The notes beneath the pieces are model-generated. The model was not told where the DNA came from. It searched no databases and was given only the letters and a program-made list of their open reading frames with translations. 64,000 nucleotides of DNA. Source: Agrobacterium tumefaciens. Its GTDB lineage: Bacteria > Pseudomonadota > Alphaproteobacteria > Rhizobiales > Rhizobiaceae. The position numbers were made by a program, and so were the translations under genes. The stretch is taken from NCBI GenBank assembly GCA_025559845.1, contig CP048469.1, positions 62,001 to 126,000 of the forward strand, given 5' to 3'. This document shows positions 45,842-54,209 of this stretch, piece after piece (the first letter of the stretch is position 1; each line of letters starts with the position of its first letter).

Positions 45842-45881
45842 CTTATTTCACGCTTTTGTAGATGCAAAAGCGTGAAATAAG
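45842..45881. promoter_or_regulatory. 17-bp perfect inverted repeat around the Xre start codon
   Basis: CTTATTTCACGCTTTTG (45842-45858) and CAAAAGCGTGAAATAAG (45865-45881) flank the 6-base spacer TAGATG, which contains ATG 45862-45864. In RNA the start would sit in the loop of a long stem; in DNA it forms a large operator. Confidence 0.75.
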
Positions 45882-46188
45882 GCGAGGCCGGCCTACAGGC
45901 AGTACAAGTTTTGAGGCGGAGCCGGCCAAGGCGTTTGGCATGGCGGTAAAGGCGTTGAGGACGGAGCGCGGAACGGCCCAGGAGGCACTGGGAAACATGG
46001 CCGGAATCGAACGGGCGCACATGGGCAGAATCGAGCGGGGTGAGCACATGCCCACCCTGGCGCTGATCCTGCGCATTGCAGATGCGCTGGAATGCAGCGC
46101 GGCTCTGCTTATCGAAGAGACAGAGAAGTACCTGAAGCTTGTTCGCGCAGGCGTCATGGCGAATGAAGAACAGGCCGATCGCGTTTGA
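45862..46188 (+). CDS. Xre-family helix-turn-helix regulator
   Basis: 108 residues. A basic N-terminal RREIRRGRP-type stretch is followed by a Cro/CI-like helix-turn-helix at about residues 30-85 (AVKALRTERGTAQEALGNMA, IERAHMGRIERGEHMPTL). The family is common at the integrase end of ICEclc-like elements and may control transfer functions. ATG 45862 lies in the loop of a 17-bp perfect inverted repeat and has no visible ribosome binding site, so expression could be governed by that structure. Confidence 0.82.
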   Translation: MQKREIRRGRPTGSTSFEAEPAKAFGMAVKALRTERGTAQEALGNMAGIERAHMGRIERGEHMPTLALILRIADALECSAALLIEETEKYLKLVRAGVMANEEQADRV

Positions 46189-46217
46189 TGCTCGCCATCA
46201 GATTACATCGGTGGCAT

Positions 46218-46421
46218 CTACTCGACATTCTTCCAGGCGGATGCGGGAACTTTGTCCCATAGTTGACCATGAGTGATTTCTGCGCGGCGATGGTCGCATG
46301 CCCCTTCAAATTCTCCCAGTTCAGAAGATGGAACGCGGTCTTTCATATGACTGTAGACCTGTTCCAATGTGTGCAAGGTCTGGCATCTTCTGAACTGCAT
46401 TAAATATTTTTTTCTTATCAT
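46218..46421 (-). CDS. Hha/YmoA family nucleoid-associated modulator
   Basis: 67 residues matching Hha along the whole length: KKYLMQFRRCQTLHTLEQV corresponds to DYLMRLRRCQTIDTLERV of E. coli Hha, and CDHRRAEITHGQLWDKVPAS corresponds to [20 protein letters not shown], ending in WKNVE. The family binds H-NS and silences transferred DNA; it is known mainly from enterobacteria and their plasmids. Its reading frame begins in an AT-rich stretch typical of H-NS targets. No H-NS gene is in the window. Not assigned a symbol since orthology to hha is not shown. Confidence 0.85.
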   Translation of the reverse strand: MIRKKYLMQFRRCQTLHTLEQVYSHMKDRVPSSELGEFEGACDHRRAEITHGQLWDKVPASAWKNVE

Positions 46422-47124
46422 TGATTGTCGCTTGCATTTATCCGAATTGACAATTGAGGGGTATGCTTCCGGCGTGGGGTTTAAATATAACTCGGTGAAA
46501 ATTGTTATTGGAATGTGCTTAAAGATTATATTTTCGTGAATGCATTCACAACGAATTATTGACGTGTGCTTATAAGATTTTCAGGTTTCGATTTAAGCAG
46601 GATTTACGTTAGACGGACGACATAGGTGGAAGGCAAATCCCGCGGCAGGTATTTGCCTCAATGTGATGGTCTACAAGGGGCGCTGGAAACGATCCAGGTT
46701 GCAGCCGAGATCCGAAATTCCTCGTTCTGCGATTTTCCAGGAGATGGGCGCTGGCTGCGCCTTTGGATATCTTCATCCGCTGGGCATGGAAGGCCGCACA
46801 GCATGCAGAGCTTGATTACCGTACCTGAAAAAAGGTAAATTTCGCCAAACTCAATTGGCGATCCGTATTCCTGCAGCAGGATCACCACGAATAACGACAA
46901 GAGACCGCGATCGTAGTGGTCCTTACATCGTTGCCAACGATCCCGTAACCGGCCGCCCCATAGCGGCAACTGCCTGCCATTGTCACTCCAAGCAGCGGTA
47001 ACTCGGCGCTTTCTGGCGATGAAATTGGGCGTGTCCGTTGTTCGGCTCGCTCTTGAACCTTTTTCTGGACATTCCGTACGGCGCCCTTCGAGGTTCGGCC
47101 TCGGAGTGCTCATGGTGCCGATGC
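46422..47124. other. AT-rich gene-poor region between the Hha-like gene and the chemoreceptor
   Basis: 703 bases, AT-rich in the first 200. It contains the perfect palindrome GTGAATGCATTCAC (46536-46549). A 151-codon open frame on the minus strand (46658-47113) resembles no family I know. The region may hold promoters silenced by nucleoid proteins. Confidence 0.5.
46536..46549. promoter_or_regulatory. 14-bp perfect palindrome
   Basis: GTGAATGCATTCAC, self-complementary, in the AT-rich region about 115 bases upstream of the Hha-like start. Form fits a dimeric regulator site. Confidence 0.45.
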
Positions 47125-48702
47125 ATGCGGAACAATCAGCCAGTAACCGACCGCGAGGTCACCTATTCAAGCGATGTGCGACTGATCACGACCACTGATC
47201 TTCAGGGCGATATCACGTTCGTCAACGACGACTTCGTGAACGTCTCGGGCTTTTCCAGAAAGGAATTGGTTGGGCAGCACCACAACATCATCCGTCACCC
47301 CGACATGCCGTCGGCGGCATTTCAGGACATGTGGCAGACGATCCAATCCGGGCGTTCATGGAAGGGCTTGGTGAAAAATCGCTGCAAGAACGGTGACTAT
47401 TACTGGGTAGACGCCTACGTCACGCCGATCATGAAGGACGGCAAGGTCATCGAGTACCAGTCCGTGCGAACCTTGCCTGACGATGCCGCCAAGGGCCGCG
47501 CTGAACAGGAGTATCGTCGTTGGCGCGATGGTAAGCGACCGGCTACTGATGGCAGGATCAGGTTGTCCTGGCGTTCAAAGCAGATGCTGATTGCCGGGTT
47601 GCCATCGCTGCTGTTGGCCGGCATGGCACTCACTCGTGCTGATCTTCCGTTGGCTTCTTTCGCCGGGCTACTCGCTTTGCTGGCAACAGGTGTGCAACTG
47701 GCGCTCCTGAAACCCTTCGGACGCCTGGTAACGGATGCCCGTCAGGTCATCGGCAGTCCTGCGATGGCGTATCTGTATAGCGGTCGTAAAGACGAATTCG
47801 GCAGTATCCAGAATGCTCGGCTCACTAAAACCTCGGAAATGAAGGCGGTAATTGCCCGCCTTGAAAACACCTGTCATTACCTGGATCGATCGAAGAGGCG
47901 CAGCGACGAGTTCATCGAGCAGTCCAATCGGGCGATCGAGGGACAAGGCCATCATGTCGAGGAGATATCCAGTGCGATGGCCCGGATGCTCGACAGCCAG
48001 ACCCAGGTTGCCGAAGCATCGGCGCGCACCGCAGATGCTTCGAACGCCTCGCGGGAGGCGACGGTGCAGGGTCGGGATCAACTGGAATGTATGGTCGGGT
48101 CAATCAACCAGCTCGCGCTGTCACTGGAGGACACCCGTGCTACGGTGTCGGCACTGGCGGAGCGCAATACTGATATTGGCAAGGTTGTCGACGTCATCAC
48201 GGCCGTCGCAGATCAGATCAATCTGCTGGCCTTGAATGCAGCGATAGAAGCCGCACGCGCAGGTGAAGCAGGACGCGGCTTCGCCGTGGTGGCCGATGAG
48301 GTGCGAAACCTCGCACAGCGTACCCAGCAATCAACAAGCGATATCCGCGGAATTATCCTGGGACTGGAAGAAGATACCCAGGCCTGCGTAGCGGCCATTG
48401 AGAACGGGGTGGAGGTATCGCGGCGGACCGTTGATCTCGCGGGCGCGACGGACCGCGCGTTCGGCGTGATCCTGGAATCCGTGAATCACATCTATGAGCT
48501 GGCTGGTGATGTCGATACCTCAATGATCGAACAGTCCAGCATCAGCGAGCAAACAGGCAAGCAAATGACGGTTCTTCGAGACAGCGCCAATGAAGCAGTG
48601 AAAGCCAGCGGGGCGGCTAAACATGAAGCTGATCGGCTCGGCTGGCAGATAGACAACCTGAATGTGTTGGCCAGTCACTTCAACGCGGGCCTGAGCCGAT
48701 AG
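47125..48702 (+). CDS. Aer-like PAS chemoreceptor
   Basis: About 525 residues from ATG 47125. An N-terminal PAS domain of the FAD-binding Aer type ([49 protein letters not shown]) is followed by two close membrane segments at about 155-205 with almost no periplasmic part, a HAMP-like linker, and the signalling hairpin with the tip [22 protein letters not shown] motif ([20 protein letters not shown]). Should report redox or energy state to chemotaxis. Carried as cargo on the element. Confidence 0.9.
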   Translation: MRNNQPVTDREVTYSSDVRLITTTDLQGDITFVNDDFVNVSGFSRKELVGQHHNIIRHPDMPSAAFQDMWQTIQSGRSWKGLVKNRCKNGDYYWVDAYVTPIMKDGKVIEYQSVRTLPDDAAKGRAEQEYRRWRDGKRPATDGRIRLSWRSKQMLIAGLPSLLLAGMALTRADLPLASFAGLLALLATGVQLALLKPFGRLVTDARQVIGSPAMAYLYSGRKDEFGSIQNARLTKTSEMKAVIARLENTCHYLDRSKRRSDEFIEQSNRAIEGQGHHVEEISSAMARMLDSQTQVAEASARTADASNASREATVQGRDQLECMVGSINQLALSLEDTRATVSALAERNTDIGKVVDVITAVADQINLLALNAAIEAARAGEAGRGFAVVADEVRNLAQRTQQSTSDIRGIILGLEEDTQACVAAIENGVEVSRRTVDLAGATDRAFGVILESVNHIYELAGDVDTSMIEQSSISEQTGKQMTVLRDSANEAVKASGAAKHEADRLGWQIDNLNVLASHFNAGLSR

Positions 48703-48744
48703 TCTAAAGCTCGCTACTGCAATTCTTCCCCCGTTTCGTCAGCC

Positions 48745-49668
48745 TTAAAGTGAATCATCCCATGGTGCGCGCTGCCATCGGTCGAGAAGAAACTCGCTGA
48801 ATACGGTCAATCTGTGCGGCACGGGTTCTCTACGTGCCCGCACAAGGCTGATTTTCGAGGCTGCCCCCTCCCAGTCAGGCAAGACGCGAACCAGTTGGCC
48901 GCTGCGTAGCTCTTCATGAATATCCCAGGTCTCTCGCATTGAGATTCCTAGTCCGGCGAGGCACCACTCATGTAAAACGTCGCCGCTGTCGCTGCACAGC
49001 GTGCCGCTGACGGTGACGGGTTTCTCCCGCCGCCCCTTGCGCAGCGGCCAAGTGCTTTGCAACAGGCCCGGATAGGCGAACACCAGGCAGTTGTGCTGCG
49101 CCAGGTCTTCCGGCTGAGCAGGCTGTCCATGCACTTTCAGGTAGGCCGGCGACGCAGCTAGGATGCGCCGGTTGTCGGCCACACGTCGCGCCACCAGCCG
49201 CGAATCGGCCAGCTCGCCCATGCGGATCGCCAGATCCAGGTCGCCGCTATACAGATCCTGCACCTGATCGGACAGGCGCAGGTCAAAGCCGACCTCGGGA
49301 TGCAGACGGCAGAAGTCGTGGATCGCCGGTGCCACGAACTTGCGACCGAACGGCGTGGGCGCGGTCAGGCGGATGGTTCCGCGCAACGCCTGATTCGCGC
49401 CGGTCGCCAGTTCCTGCACTTCTTCCAGCACGCCCAGCGCCACGCGCGCCCGCTCGGCAATGGCGCGGCCTTCATCCGTGATGCGCAGGTTGCGGGTGTT
49501 GCGCTCGAACAGCGTGGTGCCCAGTGCCTGCTCCAGCCGGGCGATCTGTTTGCTGACCGTCTTCGGTGCCAGATGCAGGTCGCGCGCGGCGGCGGAAAAG
49601 CTGTGCCGCTCCACCACATGCACGAACACCGCCAGGTCATCCAGATTGCGCAATGTCATTTGGGTCAT
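48745..49668 (-). CDS. LysR-family transcriptional regulator
   Basis: 307 residues. N-terminal helix-turn-helix HSFSAAARDLHLAPKTVSKQ, then IARLEQALGTTLFERNTRNL, followed by a LysR effector domain. Divergent from a DJ-1/MFS gene pair with a 140-base shared region, so it probably controls them. Its GC-rich codon use is unlike the chromosomal genes and suggests a gamma- or betaproteobacterial source. An ATG three codons later is an equally good start. Confidence 0.9.
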   Translation of the reverse strand: MTQMTLRNLDDLAVFVHVVERHSFSAAARDLHLAPKTVSKQIARLEQALGTTLFERNTRNLRITDEGRAIAERARVALGVLEEVQELATGANQALRGTIRLTAPTPFGRKFVAPAIHDFCRLHPEVGFDLRLSDQVQDLYSGDLDLAIRMGELADSRLVARRVADNRRILAASPAYLKVHGQPAQPEDLAQHNCLVFAYPGLLQSTWPLRKGRREKPVTVSGTLCSDSGDVLHEWCLAGLGISMRETWDIHEELRSGQLVRVLPDWEGAASKISLVRARREPVPHRLTVFSEFLLDRWQRAPWDDSL

Positions 49669-49808
49669 TCCGTAGAAAGTGTTTGTCTATTTTGGTCATT
49701 TAAAGGATATACTGATTTGCCCACACTGACACTCTTTGTCCCCCATGCTGCCGTCGCCATGCTCCCTTTGGAGGTGCGCCCCGCAGCGCATCCCGACAGG
49801 AGTTTCAG

Positions 49809-50507
49809 ATGAACCAGCGCATTCTTTTTGTCCTCACCAGCCACGACCGCAAGGGGCTGGCTGATGCCGCCGACGCGGCACCCAGCGGCTTTTATCTCTC
49901 CGAGGTCACGCACCCGCACCGGGTACTGGCCGATGCTGGCTACGCCGTCGATTTCGTCAGCCCCAAAGGTGGCAAAACGCACGTGGATGGCCTCGATCTG
50001 GACGATCCGGTCAATGCCGCGTTCTGGAGCGATGCGGCGCTGCGCCGCGCCACCGAAACCACGCTTTCGCCGGCGCAGGTCGATGCCGACGCCTATGCCG
50101 CGATCTTCTATGCCGGCGGCCACGCGACGATGTGGGACTTCCCCGGCAGCACCGAGCTGGCCGCGATTGCCGCTCGCATCTATGAGCGTGGCGGCATCGT
50201 TGCAGCGGTCTGCCACGGCCCGGCCGGGCTGGTGAACCTCAAACTGTCCGATGGCCGCTATCTGGTCGAAGGCAAGGACGTGTCGGCCTTCACCAACGAC
50301 GAGGAGCGCGCGGTCGGTCTGTACGACACCGTGCCGTTCCTGCTGGCCGATGCCTTGCAGGAACGCGGTGCCCGCCACGTGCCCGCGCCGAACTTCCAGG
50401 CGCAAGTGGTGGTGAGCGAGCGACTGGTCACGGGCCAGAACCCCGCTTCTGCCAAGGGCGTGGGCGAAGCGATGCTGCCGCTGCTGGCATCGGCAGGACG
50501 GGCCTGA
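49809..50507 (+). CDS. DJ-1/PfpI family protein (class I glutamine amidotransferase-like)
   Basis: 232 residues. The nucleophile elbow AAVCHGPAGLV carries the conserved Cys and following His; the family Glu is in SGFYLSEVTHPH. Members act as glyoxalases, deglycases or chaperones against reactive carbonyls. It is followed after three bases by an MFS exporter gene and is divergent from a LysR gene, so the three make one detoxification cassette. The specific substrate is unknown. Confidence 0.87.
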   Translation: MNQRILFVLTSHDRKGLADAADAAPSGFYLSEVTHPHRVLADAGYAVDFVSPKGGKTHVDGLDLDDPVNAAFWSDAALRRATETTLSPAQVDADAYAAIFYAGGHATMWDFPGSTELAAIAARIYERGGIVAAVCHGPAGLVNLKLSDGRYLVEGKDVSAFTNDEERAVGLYDTVPFLLADALQERGARHVPAPNFQAQVVVSERLVTGQNPASAKGVGEAMLPLLASAGRA

Positions 50508-50510
50508 ACC

Positions 50511-51704
50511 ATGAACGAGCGCATGCCTTTCGTCATCTACGTGTTCGCGCTCTGCGCGTTCGCCCTGGGCTTCACCGAGTTCGTCACCATCGGCCTGGTG
50601 TCCACCATTTCCTCTGACCTGCATGCCAGTGTCAGCCAGGTCGGCACGGCGGTCACGGCCTATGCGCTGGGCGCGGTGATCGGCGCGCCGGGCCTGACCG
50701 CGCTGGCCACGCGCTGGCCGCGCAAGCGCCTGCTGCTGGTGGCGATGGCGCTGTTCACGCTGGGCAACGCGGTGGTCAGCCTGTCCGATGCGCTCACACC
50801 CATGCTGGTGGCCCGCTTCGCCTCGGGGCTGGGGCATGGCGTGTTCCTGGCCGTGGCGTCCAGCGTCGCCACGCAACTGGCGGGACGGCATCGTGCCGGT
50901 GCAGCGGTGGCAGTGGTGTTCGGCGGCCTAACGCTGGCCCTGGCGCTCGGTGTGCCGCTGGGCACCTACCTGGGCAGCGTGTTGAGCTGGCAGCTCATCT
51001 TCATGGCCGTGGCTGCGAGCGGCGCCATCGGCTTCCTGGGCCTGCTGGCGCTGATGCCGACAGATCGCAACGATGGATCGGCGCAGGCCAATGCGATGGA
51101 TGGCCTGAAAGCCATGTTCAACCCGCGCCTGCTGGCCGGGGCCGGCATCACCGTGCTGGCCTATGCGGGGTCGTTCGCGCTCTACACCTACATCTCACCC
51201 ATTCTGTTGCAGGTCACGCACGTCACCGAGAGCACGGCCAGCCTGTTGATGCTGGGGTATGGGGTGATGGCGGCCATCGGCAACGTGTGGGGCGGACGGC
51301 TCACCGACCGCAAGGGGGCGGATGCAGCCGTGATGACCGTGCTGGTCGGCCTGGCGATGGTGCTGCTGGCGATCTGGCTGTCGGCCTCATCCCTGCCGCT
51401 GATGGTGTTGTTGACCGGCGTGCTGGGCGCGCTGACCTATGCGGCAGTGCCGGCCTTGCAGGCGCGGGTGATCGGCCTGTCGCACCTGCATGCGCCGCAG
51501 GCACCGGCGGTCGCCGCCGGGCTGAACATCGCGGGTTTCAATGGCGGTATCGCGCTGGGTTCGCTGCTGGGCGGCGCCAGCCTGGAAGCGATGGGGCTGA
51601 CCAGCACGGCGTGGGTCGGCGCTATTGCCGTGGGTCTGGGGATCGTCTGGATGCTCTGGCAGATGCGACGACCGGCCTTCCTAGGCGCAAGACTTGAAGG
51701 GTAG
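50511..51704 (+). CDS. MFS transporter (AraJ/DHA1 type)
   Basis: 397 residues, twelve predicted membrane segments. Family motif GRLTDRKGADA lies after the sixth segment, and the first has FALGFTEFVTIGLVSTIS. Such exporters handle drugs, sugars or small toxic compounds. Co-transcribed with the DJ-1 gene (gap of three bases). Very GC-rich in third codon positions. Confidence 0.9.
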   Translation: MNERMPFVIYVFALCAFALGFTEFVTIGLVSTISSDLHASVSQVGTAVTAYALGAVIGAPGLTALATRWPRKRLLLVAMALFTLGNAVVSLSDALTPMLVARFASGLGHGVFLAVASSVATQLAGRHRAGAAVAVVFGGLTLALALGVPLGTYLGSVLSWQLIFMAVAASGAIGFLGLLALMPTDRNDGSAQANAMDGLKAMFNPRLLAGAGITVLAYAGSFALYTYISPILLQVTHVTESTASLLMLGYGVMAAIGNVWGGRLTDRKGADAAVMTVLVGLAMVLLAIWLSASSLPLMVLLTGVLGALTYAAVPALQARVIGLSHLHAPQAPAVAAGLNIAGFNGGIALGSLLGGASLEAMGLTSTAWVGAIAVGLGIVWMLWQMRRPAFLGARLEG

Positions 51705-51860
51705 ACAAGCGACGGCGCTACGGCATTTGCGTTGTTTTCTCGCTGTTACCGAAGAATTGCGCTCCGCCGCGTGCCTGAAACAATGCGAGACTTGTCCTGC
51801 CGATCGTCTCGCTATAACTTGATCTGAATGGCACTGTAACGTTTCAGCAGGAAAAATCGA

Positions 51861-52475
51861 CTATCCGAAGTTTATCCCTCCCTCCAATAGTTCGAATACC
51901 TGATCAAGAACTTCTGAATAGGCTATGGTCTGGGCGGGATAATTTTTCCAAGCATCGTAAGCAGCGCTAGATGCGAACTCTAAAACTTCTGCAACGACTT
52001 TAGGTCGAAGGTCCTCGTCAGCTTCGACGTTGAGCCTCTTAGCAATCACGGATACCAAAGCATCCTTTCGGTTTTTTGCTTGCTCTAGGCTACGAGCCCG
52101 GATGAGGGGATGTGTTCGGATTAGGGAACGCAGAGTACGAAATCGATCTCCATCAACTCCGTAAAATCCTTCCTCGCAACCTTTTGTAACCTCCACCGCG
52201 GCATGTCGAAGCGCTGTGATGATAGGTTCGTCTGCTGCACGTCTTGCAAGGGCTGTGACAATTTCCTCATGCTCAACTGCATCATAATCCAAGACTACAT
52301 CCTCTTTAGAAGCGAAGTATCGGAAGAAAGTCCTTGTTGAAACATCAACCTTATTTGTTATGTCTTCGATGCGAGTTTCGTCGAAGCCCTGCTTCTCGAA
52401 AAGTTCGTACGCTGCATCTACGAGCGCCAGTCGCAGTTCAATCTTCTTTCTTTCCCTGCGGCCGGTTTTATTCAT
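51861..52475 (-). CDS. TetR-family transcriptional regulator
   Basis: 204 residues from ATG 52475 (GGAG four bases upstream). N-terminal helix-turn-helix: IEDITNKVDVSTRTFFRYF, preceded by ALVDAAYELFEKQGFDETR. The ligand-binding C-terminal half is not assigned. It lies divergent from the phzD-phzE-MFS-CAR genes, separated by 1.1 kb that includes transposase debris, and is the natural candidate regulator of that cluster or its exporter. Confidence 0.9.
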   Translation of the reverse strand: MNKTGRRERKKIELRLALVDAAYELFEKQGFDETRIEDITNKVDVSTRTFFRYFASKEDVVLDYDAVEHEEIVTALARRAADEPIITALRHAAVEVTKGCEEGFYGVDGDRFRTLRSLIRTHPLIRARSLEQAKNRKDALVSVIAKRLNVEADEDLRPKVVAEVLEFASSAAYDAWKNYPAQTIAYSEVLDQVFELLEGGINFG

Positions 52476-52526
52476 TTTCTCCACAGTTGAACATTTCCTC
52501 AGTTAATCTTGGATTGTATGGAAATT

Positions 52527-52548
52527 CGCTGATTGAAATTATTCAGCG
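52527..52548. promoter_or_regulatory. Inverted repeat upstream of the TetR gene
   Basis: CGCTGA (52527-52532) and TCAGCG (52543-52548) with a 10-base spacer, about 50 bases upstream of the TetR start. Could be its autoregulatory operator. Confidence 0.35.
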
Positions 52549-52960
52549 CATTATCTGTTTGCTTGCAATTCTTATACAGCGCGCTGAGGACATATCTTTT
52601 AGCAAGCATCGCGCAACGTACTTCAAAGCAAGCACGATTGAGAAATGTGATTTTTGCAGGAGAGTATGTCATAAATAAAGCCTTATGGTTCCATTCATAT
52701 GGTTTCTTGGCTTTCCTTGTGGCGCTTGGGAAAAGAGCAAAAATTAAAACAGTTGCCAATACAGCTGTGTGCCACCCGCATCGCATGGAGCGAGTGTTCG
52801 ATATGGGAGGTGACATCGGGTGAATTGTGCTTGGTACATTCGAGCCAACTTCAACCAGACAGATGGTCTCACGAATGCCCCAAAAAGTTGCTTTGGACAG
52901 GTGTTTCCACAGCGTTCCTCTCTGAGTCCGATAGCGTGCGCCATACGCCTTAAACCGTAG

Positions 52961-53170
52961 GTGCGCACCTTCAAGGGCGTTACCCGGGAACTGTCGGCGC
53001 TTTGCAACGAACTCAAGTCCTCCTGCGTGCAGCACGGGACCATGAAGGCGACAGCCATCTGCTGGAAGCCAGTGTGGCACATCCATGAAGGCCACTTCGA
53101 ACGGGCGCTGGCAAGCGCTACGCAGGTTAAGAGTACCCATAGCCAGATGCGCGCGAGCTTCTTGCTCTAG
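52961..53170 (+). pseudogene. IS110/IS1111-family transposase fragment
   Basis: The frame reads VRTFKGVTRELSALCNELK and later AICWKPVWHIHEGHFERA, which matches the IS110-family segment around VRTFGxxTxxL and MESTGVYWKPVWHILEGHFE. The catalytic DEDD residues are not preserved in the fragment. After VKS the sequence skips the PGRKTDVxD motif and goes to MRASFLL, then hits a stop; weak similarity continues in other frames to about 53400. A decayed, inactive relic. Confidence 0.6.
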
Positions 53171-53430
53171 AGCGGCAATCAACAAACACAGTTCCACTGC
53201 GCCTGCGCTCGACGGAGCCTCAAGGAGGGCTTCGTAGTCATGCCCACAGCGGCTGGGCGCACGGTGCTTGAAGGTCTCCAATGACGCTCCTCGGGCGCTG
53301 CGAACTTGTTCTGCTGGGACACCAACAGGGCTGACCGCCGCCTGCACCAACTGGTCGGCTGCCATGTCTCTGCCGTGCCGTTCAGATTGGACAACGACTG
53401 TGACCATCATCCCTCAACTCTGCAAAAAGT

Positions 53431-53482
53431 GTCATTCAATGACAAAATACACTTGACGACATACGTTACTCAGTGCCATATT
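53431..53482 (+). promoter_or_regulatory. Probable promoter and operator of the phzD operon
   Basis: GTCAT-TCA-ATGAC inverted repeat (53431-53443), then TTGACG (53453-53458), 18 bases, CATATT (53477-53482). Reasonable sigma-70 geometry about 100 bases before phzD. Prediction only. Confidence 0.45.
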
Positions 53483-53585
53483 TCAGGCGTACTTACAGAA
53501 ATTTGCGGTCTCTTGCAACCCCGTCACTTCATTGATGGCTGGGCGGGGAGACATGTGTCTGGTCTACGGTTTTCACGAGGACGTC

Positions 53586-54209
53586 ATGAGCGCAATACCG
53601 TCAATTGCATCCTACTCACTTCCCTCACGTGACAGTCTGCCCGCAAACGTTGCGCAATGGCAGGCAGAGCCAGATCGAGCGGTTCTATTGATCCACGATA
53701 TGCAACGCTATTTCATGGGCTTTTTTGCTCCTGAATTGCGCGCCTTGTTGATCCAGAGAATCGTGCAACTTCGGCAACAGAGCATCGCTCTTGGGATACC
53801 CGTCGCATACTCTGCTCAGCCAGGTGGGATGAGCGATGAGCAACGTGGCTTACTGAAGGATTTCTGGGGCCCCGGAATGAAGGTCGATCCAGAGGAGCGG
53901 AGTGTCGTAGACGAGCTCACCCCGGGACCCGACGACTGGCTTTTGACGAAATGGCGATACAGCGCATTCTTCAGGTCTGATCTACTTGACCGGATACGGG
54001 CGGCGGGCCGCGATCAGCTCATTTTGACGGGCGTCTATTCCCATGTCGGAGTTATCGCAACTGCGGTCGAAGCATTTTCGAACGACATACAGCCATTCCT
54101 AGTCGCGGATGCCACCGCAGATTTTTCCGAAGACCTCCATCGCTCTACCCTAACCTATGCGGCCAAACGGTGTGCCTATGTCACCGTTGCTGAGGGGGTT
54201 TTCAAATGA
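53586..54209 (+). CDS. phzD: Phenazine-pathway isochorismatase PhzD
   Basis: Hydrolyses 2-amino-2-deoxyisochorismate to trans-2,3-dihydro-3-hydroxyanthranilate (DHHA). 207 residues from ATG 53586 (GAGG upstream), identical in length to Pseudomonas PhzD as I recall it. Catalytic Asp38 in [10 protein letters not shown] and Lys122 in [14 protein letters not shown] are at the same positions as in that enzyme. The position used by cysteine in other hydrolases of the fold is Ser in GVYSHVGV, normal for this group. [12 protein letters not shown] and [11 protein letters not shown] are further matches. The stop overlaps the phzE start (ATGA). Confidence 0.93.
   Translation: MSAIPSIASYSLPSRDSLPANVAQWQAEPDRAVLLIHDMQRYFMGFFAPELRALLIQRIVQLRQQSIALGIPVAYSAQPGGMSDEQRGLLKDFWGPGMKVDPEERSVVDELTPGPDDWLLTKWRYSAFFRSDLLDRIRAAGRDQLILTGVYSHVGVIATAVEAFSNDIQPFLVADATADFSEDLHRSTLTYAAKRCAYVTVAEGVFK

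Larger units (their letters stand above)
52476..53585. other. Intergenic region TetR / phzD with transposase remains
   Basis: 1.1 kb without an intact gene. A 303-codon open frame on the minus strand (52499-53410) has no recognisable domain and runs antisense to transposase remains. The region holds a TetR-side inverted repeat (52527-52548), an IS110-like fragment and the probable phzD promoter. Confidence 0.5.

Noticed and set aside
46658..47113. 151-codon minus-strand frame before the Aer-like gene
   Set aside because: No family resemblance and no clear ribosome binding site; left as unassigned.
52499..53410. 303-codon minus-strand protein between TetR and phzD
   Set aside because: No domain, odd composition, and it runs antisense to the IS110-type fragment.
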